Source: Ligustrum vulgare (lineage: Eukaryota; Streptophyta; Magnoliopsida; Lamiales; Oleaceae). Taken from it: a stretch of 64,000 bases of DNA. A program made the position numbers and the translations under genes. Of this stretch, positions 1-9,369 are shown piece after piece (position 1 is the stretch's first letter; every line of letters begins with the position of its first letter). The notes under the pieces were generated by a model. That model saw only the letters and a program-made list of their open reading frames with translations, made no database searches and was not told where the DNA came from. The stretch is from NCBI GenBank assembly GCA_963555705.1, contig OY743190.1:18855491-18919490 (forward strand), given 5' to 3'.

Positions 1-779
1 CTTACTGTTATTATGATCTTACTGTGATTTTATTGTTATTATGGTTTTACTGCATAAGAATTCTTGCCACCTAAGTTCGGTAAAGTTCTTGTGTCTATTT
101 ATGTTTATGAGGATTTCAATCCTATCTTATGTTACGCTTTCAAAAGAAATTATGCTTGGCATAATTAAAATGTTTTTATAAGTATATGGTTTTCAAAGAG
201 CTGTTTTCAAAGAGCTATTTTCAAAGAGCCTATGATTTGTAAAATATGTCCCGTGCTGTAATGCACAATATGAGTTTTATCAAGAGCAGTTTTATAAAGA
301 AGCTCTATCAATGCCCGTTTTATAAAGAGCCGGGATTTATGTGTTTAATCATCTTATAAATTAAATTAATTTGCGATGAGTCTACTGAGTATTTCCCCCA
401 TGAAATACTCACCCTACTTTTTAACAGTTTTGCAGATTTCGGAGACGGTGGCGAGCGATGAATGATGGTGGCAATAATCGTTAAACGGTTGAAAGTTTGA
501 CGTTAATGATTTCCGTATTTTTTCCAAACAATCGAATAATTTAGAGAAGTTCATTTATTTGAGAAATTATGACATTGTCAATTTCTTTACAAAAATTAAT
601 GGTTCGATTTACTATTTCAAATGGTTTCATAAATGTTTTCAATTTTATCGGCCATTACAGTTTATTTAATGTTGCCAAAAATGAATTTCAACTATTTCTT
701 CCGCAAAAAAAATATTATTCGAAAAATTTAGACAGAAAATGACGTAGTGAATCGGGTATACGGAACTCGGGGCGCTACA
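1..779 (+). mobile_element. LTR copy 0 (3' part; continues left of window)
   Basis: Identical, apart from single substitutions such as position 129, to the last 779 bp of the full LTR at 4292-7443. It ends ggggcgctaca, directly followed by a 2-nt spacer and the primer-binding site, as at a 5' LTR boundary. Confidence 0.9.
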
Positions 780-781
780 AG

Positions 782-794
782 TTGGTATCAGAGC
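782..794 (+). promoter_or_regulatory. Primer-binding site, initiator Met tRNA (unit 1)
   Basis: ttggtatcagagc lies 2 nt after the LTR end. It is complementary to the 3' end of plant initiator methionine tRNA, the usual minus-strand primer of Ty3/Gypsy chromoviruses. The same site is at 7446-7458 and 14112-14124. Confidence 0.9.
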
Positions 795-1758
795 TAGTCT
801 GCGTTTCTGTAGACTGGAAAAATTTTCAAAAAGAATTTTTAAGAAATATTTTCCATTATAAGATTTTTATTGATGAAGATTGCCACTGCCATCATTCGTT
901 CCACCAACTCCGAGGTAAAGAAGTTTATGATGTTTAAAGTTATTTCAGTATTTCGAATACTCATTTTATTAATTTATGAGAAAGAATGAAGAGTATTTCG
1001 GATACTTATGATTTATGAGAAATAAGAATGTATTTCTTTGAAAATAATGATGTTGTTATGCTTTGTCATAACTTATATGCTTTAATGTATGATTATGAGA
1101 AATTTTTTTAAAGAAAGAAAACGAGTGTTGAGCATAATGGGAATAATATGATTTTATTGAGAATTAAGTAATGGATATTATGTTGAGTAAGTGAATTATT
1201 TCCTCTATTTTGAAGAGAAATTTATTATGAAGTTTGGCCTTGTGAATATTTTGGGAATATGATTTATGGCATATATTTATAAGTATGAGTTATCTTTTGA
1301 GCCATTAAGGTATCGAAGGAAGTGATATTGTGATATTGAAAAAAATATAATTTGAAATTGTTATGTTGAGGAATTATGAATTGAATTATGGGATATTTTT
1401 GATGATATTGAAGTGTTGGAATCGTTTTCAATATTTTAGATCGTTGTGATCAAATGTGGAGTTATTTGTTATTGTGAGTTATGAAGTATGCTTATGTTTT
1501 GGGATAAGTCCAAATTACAAGGGAAACTCTGTTCAGAATTTTATCAATTGGAATTAAGAGCATGATATGATAAGCATCTACTAAAGAATTAAGGTTAGAC
1601 ATGCAAGTTCATTTACATCACAAACGAGATTTGGTTGATGATAGCAGAGATTTTATTATTTTCTCATAAGGAGAACACACAAGAGTCACACTGGAAAGGA
1701 AATACATGAAACACATGAAAGCATAAGAGAAAAACATGGAAAGATCCTCAGAATGAGA
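795..1758 (+). other. Non-coding leader of retroelement unit 1
   Basis: This stretch is AT-rich with purine-rich plus strand and no long ORF in the element's sense direction. No gag is recognisable, where an autonomous Tekay element would have it. A short reading frame from 874 runs into a good splice-donor-like GAG|GTAAAG near 916, so a short spliced leader is possible but unproven. The same sequence is at 7459-8422 and 14125-15088. Confidence 0.6.
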
Positions 1759-1966
1759 GATGTGTTTCCGGAGTAGCCGTATCCTACCACCTCTGATCTT
1801 TTGAGGAAATAAAGAAACCTTCAAAGAGGTGTGTTTCGAGAGTAAGAATACTCCGTAATCTACCACCTGGAACCTTTGAGGTACACACAAGATTTAAACA
1901 TTAAGGAAATCCTAGTAAATGGAGGGGTGTCTCGAGAGTGAGAATACTCCGTACTCTACCCCCACC
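1759..1966 (-). repeat. Three degenerate ~40-bp repeats downstream of LOG (unit 1)
   Basis: Three related blocks begin near 1759, 1826 and 1921. They share gtgtttcgagagtaagaata-like and ctccgta..ctaccacc-like parts. On the LOG strand they lie just after the stop codon, so they would sit in the 3' UTR. The third block has complementary GGGGT/ACCCC and GAGT/ACTC segments and could fold. The overlapping 84-90-aa reading frames are judged non-coding. Confidence 0.65.
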
Positions 1967-1977
1967 TATTCTAAGAT

Positions 1978-2631
1978 TCACAGAGTTAAATTTACATTAA
2001 CCGGACTCCATTTTCGCTTGATTCCCCTTCCTTGCGACCAATCTATCTTAACCCCTGCTGGATCTTGTATTGAGATATATGACTGCAACTTATCCAGTAG
2101 TTCATCAATAGTAGGAGCAGAAATAAGAAGCCTTCTGGAAAATGGAGAGATGAATCCCTGTTCCACAGCATAATCAAGAAAGGTTAACAAACCATCAAAG
2201 AAATTGTTAACATTCAGAAGCCCAATAGGCTTAGTATGGAGATCTAGTTGAGCCCACGAGGTAATGTTAAAGATTTCTTCTAAGGTACCAAAACCTCCGG
2301 GCAGGGCTATAAAGGCATCAGAACCATATAGCATACAAGTTATGCGTTCATGGATGGATAAGGTTTGAACTTCATGCCCTCGTGTTTTGCCTGCAACATC
2401 TACCAAAGGGACAGGTATGACACCGATTACTTTTGATTTCTCTGCAAGAGCAGATTGGGAAACACAACCCATTAGACCACTGCTACCACCCCCATATACA
2501 AGAGTGATACCTTTTTCCCCCAGTTTCTTTCCAAGATCTACAGCCGCTTCTAGATAACCGAAGCCTTTCCCTACTTTTGATCCACAAAATACACAAATAG
2601 TTTTGATCTGTCGAAGTTTTGGTGCTTCCAT
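1978..2631 (-). CDS. LOG: LOG-type cytokinin riboside 5'-monophosphate phosphoribohydrolase, retroelement copy 1
   Basis: LOG enzymes release active cytokinin free bases from cytokinin riboside monophosphates in the cytosol. The 217-aa product is close to full family length. It has FCGS at residues 15-18, GGGSSGLMG at 47-55, the hallmark PGGFGTLEE at 111-119 and the usual WAQLxxHxKPxGLLN region after it. The conserved Arg is kept (R96 in IHER), but the Lys that normally follows is Ile97, so activity may be altered. The frame is uninterrupted, whereas plant LOG genes have several introns, which points to capture of a spliced transcript. It lies antisense inside the retroelement, 306 bp from the cysteine-rich protein gene on the same strand. 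A TATA-like ctatttaaa is 75 bp upstream of the ATG. Confidence 0.9.
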   Translation of the reverse strand: MEAPKLRQIKTICVFCGSKVGKGFGYLEAAVDLGKKLGEKGITLVYGGGSSGLMGCVSQSALAEKSKVIGVIPVPLVDVAGKTRGHEVQTLSIHERITCMLYGSDAFIALPGGFGTLEEIFNITSWAQLDLHTKPIGLLNVNNFFDGLLTFLDYAVEQGFISPFSRRLLISAPTIDELLDKLQSYISIQDPAGVKIDWSQGRGIKRKWSPVNVNLTL

Positions 2632-2705
2632 CTTTGATAGTAAAGAAGGGAAAACTTACGAAGAAGATGTGATTTTGGGATGCCTGAACTATGAAATATG
2701 TTTGG

Positions 2706-2714
2706 CTATTTAAA
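2706..2714 (-). promoter_or_regulatory. TATA-like box upstream of LOG (unit 1)
   Basis: On the minus strand TTTAAATAG lies about 75-83 nt upstream of the LOG ATG, leaving room for a start site and a short 5' UTR. The cysteine-rich gene has nearly the same motif upstream. Copies are at 9370-9378 and 16036-16044. No transcript evidence is available. Confidence 0.45.
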
Positions 2715-2936
2715 GCCGGAAAAAAAAAATTTACTGTTTTTGATTGATTCTGAAAAAGTAAAGATTTACTTTTGACAAAATCAGCCCACTTTTGAATATT
2801 TTTATCGTATCGAGGCTGTCACCTTTCGGCGATTAAATATTTTATTTCCAGCTTTATCAAACCTCGAGAAAGGAAAAATATTTTTTATTTCCTAAACGCG
2901 TTAAAGAAAGCAGCAAAATATTTTAAAAGATTTACC

Positions 2937-3488
2937 TTATATCATTGCTGAACTGCCAGAAGCCTCATTTTGTAAAACAGACTGGCAAACAGGATCTTTC
3001 GATATTATATTTTGGAGACTATAACGATTTTTGTCCTCGTTAAACTGAGCGTATAAGGAGAGAAGTTCACGTTGCACATAACCACTTGGGTGCGTCTCAA
3101 GAGTCAGTCGAATATCATCCAAAGACTCCTTACTCAGTCCACCCTTTATGAATTCAATTTTATCATCTCGATTGGTAGAAGAATATCCTACTGTTTTGCA
3201 ACGAGTATTACAATTCCAACGAGCACATTTGTAGCAACCACCCAGTCTTTTTGCTCTTCGTTTCTTTGCAAAAGTGCTTTTGCCTAAACCAGGCATGTGC
3301 TTTGGAAATGTTGATGGTAATTCACCAGATAGTCGAACCTTTGCTTCTATCAACCAGCGAACATCTTCTGGAACACCATGAGCCATCAGCAACCTCAATC
3401 TTTCGAGCCTTATTTTATAGATCTTTCTCAGATCATTCATAGGAAGACTGGAATAATACTTGCGAATGTTAGAAAGAATGATATCCAT
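2937..3488 (-). CDS. Cysteine-rich nucleic-acid-binding-protein-like gene, retroelement copy 1
   Basis: The product is 183 aa, counted from the ATG at 3488 in a good context (aaacaATGg); an in-frame TTG five codons earlier is a poor start. Residues 1-60 are charged and probably helical. Residues 68-81 hold a Gly/Ser/Thr segment and a Lys/Arg-rich stretch, followed at once by C85-x2-C88-x4-C93-x3-C97. The C-terminal part is hydrophilic. Basic stretch plus cysteine cluster resembles the small NABP/CRP family of betaflexiviruses (carla- and vitivirus type), which bind RNA and often suppress silencing. That is a resemblance by eye. A host zinc-binding protein of unknown function is the alternative. 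The frame is intact in all three units; this copy has Ala147 where the others have Val. Confidence 0.65.
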   Translation of the reverse strand: MDIILSNIRKYYSSLPMNDLRKIYKIRLERLRLLMAHGVPEDVRWLIEAKVRLSGELPSTFPKHMPGLGKSTFAKKRRAKRLGGCYKCARWNCNTRCKTVGYSSTNRDDKIEFIKGGLSKESLDDIRLTLETHPSGYVQRELLSLYAQFNEDKNRYSLQNIISKDPVCQSVLQNEASGSSAMI

Positions 3489-3520
3489 TGTTTGATGATT
3501 CAACCTCTTCTCAGCATGAA

Positions 3521-3530
3521 CTATTTAAAA
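3521..3530 (-). promoter_or_regulatory. TATA-like box upstream of the cysteine-rich gene (unit 1)
   Basis: On the minus strand TTTTAAATAG lies 33-42 nt before the ATG at 3488, so the 5' UTR would be very short. The motif matches the one before LOG. Copies are at 10187-10196 and 16853-16862. Confidence 0.4.
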
Positions 3531-4086
3531 GCGCAAAGGATCTGAGTGAATCCGCGTGATGTTGTGACCAGCAAGAAAGCGCAGGATTATTTTAATGAAA
3601 AGAGGAGACAAGAAGTAATGCGCTGTTAAATTTTATCGATATAGGAGATTTGATTGGAGATTTGGAATATTTTCTTGGATTATGGGTACTGATATTTTGT
3701 TTTAATAATGATAATCATGGTATAGTGTGATGATACGTGGAAAGTAAAATGAGTACCGTATTGAATCAGAATTCATACGTATATACAAGTGAAAGAAATA
3801 CTTTGCAGGAAATGTGGTGATATTTGAGTTAAGAATTTTAATTATTTGGGAGATATTTGTTTACTGAATTTTTGGGTTACAAATATTGGAAAGATAAGTT
3901 GATGATATTATGTTGATTTGTTATTGGGTATATTACGTAGAGAAAATATTCAGGTAATTCTTTGATTATTTTGGGAATTTTCGATGATAAGTGACAAGTT
4001 ACATGAATACTACAAGATATGATGAAATATCACATACGATTGGGAATTTTCATTTTGATTCAGAAGAATTTATGAGTAGACATATG
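3531..4086 (+). other. Non-coding internal segment of unit 1
   Basis: No gene is recognised. The plus strand is T/G-rich and full of stops, as in the leader. It separates the antisense genes from the chromodomain relic. The same segment recurs at 10197-10752 and 16863-17418. Confidence 0.5.
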
Positions 4087-4200
4087 TCTATTATTGATAG
4101 AAAAGTCCATGTTCTTAAGAAAACAAAGTGATGCATTTAGTCAAAGTCCAGTGGGTTAAATATGGTTGGGTTAAATATGGTAGCGATGATGCTACATAAG
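4087..4200 (+). pseudogene. Relic of a Tekay/Del pol C-terminus (chromodomain), unit 1
   Basis: In the element's sense direction the translation from 4087 reads SIIDRKVHVLKKTK, then after a stop and a frame change at 4137 LVKVQW, a doubled VKYG, and DDAT-stop-E. This matches the typical end of chromovirus integrases, where ILDRxV..L is followed by VKVxW and an EATWE motif. Further on, NFEDEIILRG can be read next to the polypurine tract, as in many Tekay elements. It shows that the gene-carrying element derives from a chromovirus whose gag-pol was replaced. Copies are at 10753-10866 and 17419-17532. Confidence 0.75.
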
Positions 4201-4278
4201 AGAAGAAGAAGAGATTCTGATTAAGTATTCAGAAATCATAAGATCAAGTAAGATTAATTTCGAGGACGAAATTATTTT

Positions 4279-4290
4279 AAGGGGGTAAGA
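4279..4290 (+). promoter_or_regulatory. Polypurine tract (unit 1)
   Basis: aagggggtaaga directly precedes the LTR that starts at 4292 and is preceded by the Tekay-typical ttcgaggacgaaat context. It would prime plus-strand DNA. Copies are at 10945-10956 and 17611-17622. Confidence 0.85.
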
Positions 4291-5450
4291 TTATAGCGAC
4301 CCAGAATTTTTACGCAATTAATAATTATTTTAATATTTAGAAAATTGTGTTGCTACTATTTCACTCATTGTTTTGAAATTAACGCCGCGACGGATTCGTC
4401 TAGCCAAGTCAAGAAATATCGAATTTGTTCGATTTTAAATTAAAATCCGAATTTCTAAAATTATGTTATTTTAATTATTTATTCAAAGTATTATTTTCAA
4501 AATCATTTTTGAATTCCAAATTTATTAAAATATCTCAATGTTCCTTATTCAAATTATTTCAAGTCCAAATACGTAATTCAATTTTTATCTCAATATTTAT
4601 TTATTTTAAAATTTGATTGTATCTAATTAAACCAAATTTTCTCCCCATGTTTTCATATCTTTACACCATTTTCTTTATTCCTCTTTCCATCTCATTATAC
4701 AACACATCTCCTTTTTCTTTTCACAAAACCTAATCATTTTATTCTAAAACCTTACACCTAATCTAATTCCTACCCAACCTAAAACTCCACCACCCGTATG
4801 CATTCATTATGTTGCAAGAACATAATGATTATATTCTCCATGATCATCACAAAACATTATCACAAACACAAAATTATGTCTCCACCCACGGTTTCATCTA
4901 CCACACTCCCACATCACCTATATCATTATCAGGATCACTGCCATAACCATTACCTTCTGCCCAAGTTGAACTCTAAATCATTTACGCCATCATTCTGCCA
5001 ATCCAACCGTCGAGCCTGCAGATTTGTCAAGAATCTCAATCAACATACCATGTAATATTTCAATCTCTTGAACCATTTCCATTCATCACCATTTTGCAGC
5101 CATCACCACTGCCAATCGATCAAGCTGAATCAGATAATCAACCAACTGCCGAATCATAGCCACGGTCGAGAACAACCTCACTGCAACCACTGATCTACCA
5201 GCCAACCTCCATATCCTCCTGCAGCAACCCTAACTCACCAATTCCACTATCACCACAATGTCAACCTGCACCATCATCACCGAATCAAACAGCAACCATG
5301 ACCCTCTCCATCATCAAGTCCACCATTGTCAAGCCACCAAAACAAAGTTTTCAGTTCAACATTTAAACTGCAATTTCTCAATCCAATCCCAGATTTCGGT
5401 TTTGAAACAAATCAAACCACAATCATCCAAATCAAATAGCCCAAATACTT

Positions 5451-5634
5451 ACCTTCGACCGCCGCCAGTAACCGGAATTGTAGCCGGAGAAATCACGACC
5501 TAAACCGTGAACTCTAACCTCGGTTTCATTGTGAATCAGCAACTCCAAATCGCGAACCCTAGCCTCGGGTCACTCTTCGATTTCGCACCAAAATTTGTAC
5601 CAAATCTACCCAAACTTGACAACCCTATTTAACC
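5451..5634 (-). promoter_or_regulatory. Possible antisense promoter and splice donor in the LTR (copy 1)
   Basis: On the minus strand GGTTAAATAGGG (5623-5634) resembles the TATA boxes of the two antisense genes, and a strong donor, AAG|GTAAGT, follows at 5452. The transcript would run out of the LTR into the antisense LOG and cysteine-rich genes of the unit to the left. The same arrangement is at 12117-12300 and 18783-18966. Functional role is inferred. Confidence 0.3.
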
Positions 5635-6451
5635 ACCTTTTGCCGCACCCAGCGCCGGTGTTGCGCCGGCGAGTCACCGGCTGAAGGTCGGATTTTGGCT
5701 TGAATCGCCTCTCGCCGTCTCTGCTCTCGTCCTAACTCTCTCTCTCTGATTTGCGAAAATATAGAGAGAAGAAGATAAAAATCTGATTTTAATAACTTTC
5801 AAAATTTGCGCGTCAGTCCCTGAAGTTTTAAAGCCTTTCAATTCAGTCCCTATGTTTTAAAATGTCTTAAATTCAGCCCTTTCAATTCTTTTTAAAGGTT
5901 TTCAAATCAGTTCCCAACTTTTAAAGTTATCAAAATCAGCCCCCAAGTTTTAAATGATTTTATTCAGCCTTCATTTTCAAAATCTATTATTTCAGTCCCT
6001 GCTAATTTACTTTATTTTGATTTTAAGCTCAAGTTTCAAAAGTATTCATTTTAGTCCATCAAGTTTCAAAAGTATTCATTTTAATCCCTCAACTTTCAAA
6101 ACATCAATTTTAGTCCTCAAATTATAATTTATCATTTTGAACTATATATTCGATAGACTAAAGTGACTTATTGGCTAAGACGAAGCGTACGGAGAATTTA
6201 AAGAAATTGAAGTCATTCCCGCTCAACTTTGCACTCGTCGGATTTGAGGTAGACTCGCACTTATTAATTGATTTAAATTATGATTTCATATAAATGTCAT
6301 GTGACTTGTGAAAGTCAATTTTTAAGAAAAAACAAGTATGTTTTTATGAAAGGTAAATATACCTTATGTTTTTATGAAAAGTAAGTATACCCTATGTTTT
6401 TACGATAATGTTTTATATGTTTTGGATCATTGCTACACATAAGAATTCTTG

Positions 6452-6604
6452 CCACCTAAGTTCGGTAAAATTCTTGTGTCTCCATAAGTTTATGAGGATT
6501 TACCACCTAAGTTCGGTAAAATTCCTGTCTTTCCATATGTTTATGAGGATTTACCACCTAAGTTCGGTAAAATTCCTGTCGCGTATGTTTATGAGGATTT
6601 CGAT
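6452..6604 (+). repeat. 51-bp minisatellite in LTR copy 1
   Basis: Three tandem units start at 6452, 6503 and 6554, each with ccacctaagttcggtaaaat and ending tttatgaggattt. A fourth separate copy is at 6731. The period is a multiple of three, which explains the open frame across it. Repeated in LTR copies 2 and 3 at 13118-13270 and 19784-19936. Confidence 0.9.
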
Positions 6605-7445
6605 CCTATCTTATGTTATGATGGAAATGATCCCTATGAATTTCATGAATTATGTTTTGGTATACTTACTGTTATTATGATCTTACTGTGATTTTATTGT
6701 TATTATGGTTTTACTGCATAAGAATTCTTGCCACCTAAGTTCGGTAAAGTTCTTGTGTCTATTTATGTTTATGAGGATTTCAATCCTATCTTATGTTATG
6801 CTTTCAAAAGAAATTATGCTTGGCATAATTAAAATGTTTTTATAAGTATATGGTTTTCAAAGAGCTGTTTTCAAAGAGCTATTTTCAAAGAGCCTATGAT
6901 TTGTAAAATATGTCCCGTGCTGTAATGCACAATATGAGTTTTATCAAGAGCAGTTTTATAAAGAAGCTCTATCAATGCCCGTTTTATAAAGAGCCGGGAT
7001 TTATGTGTTTAATCATCTTATAAATTAAATTAATTTGCGATGAGTCTACTGAGTATTTCCCCCATGAAATACTCACCCTACTTTTTAACAGTTTTGCAGA
7101 TTTCGGAGACGGTGGCGAGCGATGAATGATGGTGGCAATAATCGTTAAACGGTTGAAAGTTTGACGTTAATGATTTCCGTATTTTTTCCAAACAATCGAA
7201 TAATTTAGAGAAGTTCATTTATTTGAGAAATTATGACATTGTCAATTTCTTTACAAAAATTAATGGTTCGATTTACTATTTCAAATGGTTTCATAAATGT
7301 TTTCAATTTTATCGGCCATTACAGTTTATTTAATGTTGCCAAAAATGAATTTCAACTATTTCTTCCGCAAAAAAAATATTATTCGAAAAATTTAGACAGA
7401 AAATGACGTAGTGAATCGGGTATACGGAACTCGGGGCGCTACAAG

Positions 7446-7458
7446 TTGGTATCAGAGC
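7446..7458 (+). promoter_or_regulatory. Primer-binding site, initiator Met tRNA (unit 2)
   Basis: ttggtatcagagc, 2 nt after the LTR end at 7443; same role as in unit 1. Confidence 0.9.
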
Positions 7459-8422
7459 TAGTCTGCGTTTCTGTAGACTGGAAAAATTTTCAAAAAGAAT
7501 TTTTAAGAAATATTTTCCATTATAAGATTTTTATTGATGAAGATTGCCACTGCCATCATTCGTTCCACCAACTCCGAGGTAAAGAAGTTTATGATGTTTA
7601 AAGTTATTTCAGTATTTCGAATACTCATTTTATTAATTTATGAGAAAGAATGAAGAGTATTTCGGATACTTATGATTTATGAGAAATAAGAATGTATTTC
7701 TTTGAAAATAATGATGTTGTTATGCTTTGTCATAACTTATATGCTTTAATGTATGATTATGAGAAATTTTTTTAAAGAAAGAAAACGAGTGTTGAGCATA
7801 ATGGGAATAATATGATTTTATTGAGAATTAAGTAATGGATATTATGTTGAGTAAGTGAATTATTTCCTCTATTTTGAAGAGAAATTTATTATGAAGTTTG
7901 GCCTTGTGAATATTTTGGGAATATGATTTATGGCATATATTTATAAGTATGAGTTATCTTTTGAGCCATTAAGGTATCGAAGGAAGTGATATTGTGATAT
8001 TGAAAAAAATATAATTTGAAATTGTTATGTTGAGGAATTATGAATTGAATTATGGGATATTTTTGATGATATTGAAGTGTTGGAATCGTTTTCAATATTT
8101 TAGATCGTTGTGATCAAATGTGGAGTTATTTGTTATTGTGAGTTATGAAGTATGCTTATGTTTTGGGATAAGTCCAAATTACAAGGGAAACTCTGTTCAG
8201 AATTTTATCAATTGGAATTAAGAGCATGATATGATAAGCATCTGCTAAAGAATTAAGGTTAGACATGCAAGTTCATTTACATCACAAACGAGATTTGGTT
8301 GATGATAGCAGAGATTTTATTATTTTCTCATAAGGAGAACACACAAGAGTCACACTGGAAAGGAAATACATGAAACACATGAAAGCATAAGAGAAAAACA
8401 TGGAAAGATCCTCAGAATGAGA

Positions 8423-8630
8423 GATGTGTTTCCGGAGTAGCCGTATCCTACCACCTCTGATCTTTTGAGGAAATAAAGAAACCTTCAAAGAGGTGTGTTT
8501 CGAGAGTAAGAATACTCCGTAATCTACCACCTGGAACCTTTGAGGTACACACAAGATTTAAACATTAAGGAAATCCTAGTAAATGGAGGGGTGTCTCGAG
8601 AGTGAGAATACTCCGTACTCTACCCCCACC
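8423..8630 (-). repeat. Three degenerate ~40-bp repeats downstream of LOG (unit 2)
   Basis: Same three blocks as in unit 1, unchanged as far as I can see, in the presumed 3' UTR of LOG copy 2. Confidence 0.6.
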
Positions 8631-8641
8631 TATTCTAAGAT

Positions 8642-9295
8642 TCACAGAGTTAAATTTACATTAACCGGACTCCATTTTCGCTTGATTCCCCTTCCTTGCG
8701 ACCAATCTATCTTAACCCCTGCTGGATCTTGTATTGAGATATATGACTGCAGCTTATCCAGTAGTTCATCAATAGTAGGAGCAGAAATAAGAAGCCTTCT
8801 GGAAAATGGAGAGATGAATCCCTGTTCCACAGCATAATCAAGAAAGGTTAACAAACCATCAAAGAAATTGTTAACATTCAGAAGCCCAATAGGCTTAGTA
8901 TGGAGATCTAGTTGAGCCCACGAGGTAATGTTAAAGATTTCTTCTAAGGTACCAAAACCTCCGGGCAGGGCTATAAAGGCATCAGAACCATATAGCATAC
9001 AAGTTATGCGTTCATGGATGGATAAGGTTTGAACTTCATGCCCTCGTGTTTTGCCTGCAACATCTACCAAAGGGACAGGTATGACACCGATTACTTTTGA
9101 TTTCTCTGCAAGAGCAGATTGGGAAACACAACCCATTAGACCACTGCTACCACCCCCATATACAAGAGTGATACCTTTTTCCCCCAGTTTCTTTCCAAGA
9201 TCTACAGCCGCTTCTAGATAACCGAAGCCTTTCCCTACTTTTGATCCACAAAATACACAAATAGTTTTGATCTGTCGAAGTTTTGGTGCTTCCAT
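8642..9295 (-). CDS. LOG: LOG-type cytokinin-activating enzyme, retroelement copy 2
   Basis: The protein is identical to copy 1 (217 aa, R96, Ile97, PGGFGTLEE at 111-119). One silent change, TTG to CTG in a Leu codon near 8752, separates it from copy 1, and copy 3 shares the change. The intact frame in a third-party retroelement context means it could still be expressed, but recent duplication alone would also keep it intact. Confidence 0.9.
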   Translation of the reverse strand: MEAPKLRQIKTICVFCGSKVGKGFGYLEAAVDLGKKLGEKGITLVYGGGSSGLMGCVSQSALAEKSKVIGVIPVPLVDVAGKTRGHEVQTLSIHERITCMLYGSDAFIALPGGFGTLEEIFNITSWAQLDLHTKPIGLLNVNNFFDGLLTFLDYAVEQGFISPFSRRLLISAPTIDELLDKLQSYISIQDPAGVKIDWSQGRGIKRKWSPVNVNLTL

Positions 9296-9369
9296 CTTTG
9301 ATAGTAAAGAAGGGAAAACTTACGAAGAAGATGTGATTTTGGGATGCCTGAACTATGAAATATGTTTGG

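Larger units (their letters stand above)
4292..7443 (+). mobile_element. Full 3152-bp LTR (copy 1), shared by units 1 and 2
   Basis: It starts tatagcgaccc after the polypurine tract and ends ggggcgctaca before the primer site; these termini are imperfect inverted repeats (TG...CA type with the first G changed to A). It is long for a Tekay LTR. The first 1.3 kb is C-rich on the plus strand. A GC-rich island lies near 5640-5720 and a 51-bp minisatellite near 6452. A run of ttttaaa/tcagtccc-type degenerate repeats spans about 5810-6120. Reading frames of 60-90 aa inside it show no known similarity and are not taken as genes. Confidence 0.9.

Noticed and set aside
1618..1890. 90-aa minus-strand frame, present in every array unit
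   Set aside because: It lies over the triplicated ~40-bp repeats downstream of LOG, has no family resemblance, and is conserved only because the units are recent copies.
5258..5503. 81-aa plus-strand frame in the LTR (also 85-aa frame at 4798)
   Set aside because: Low-complexity His/Thr/Ser/Pro composition from C-rich LTR DNA; no domain, no signal of coding.
6408..6680. 90-aa frame with repeated HLSSVKFL
   Set aside because: Produced by the 51-bp minisatellite, whose period is a multiple of three.
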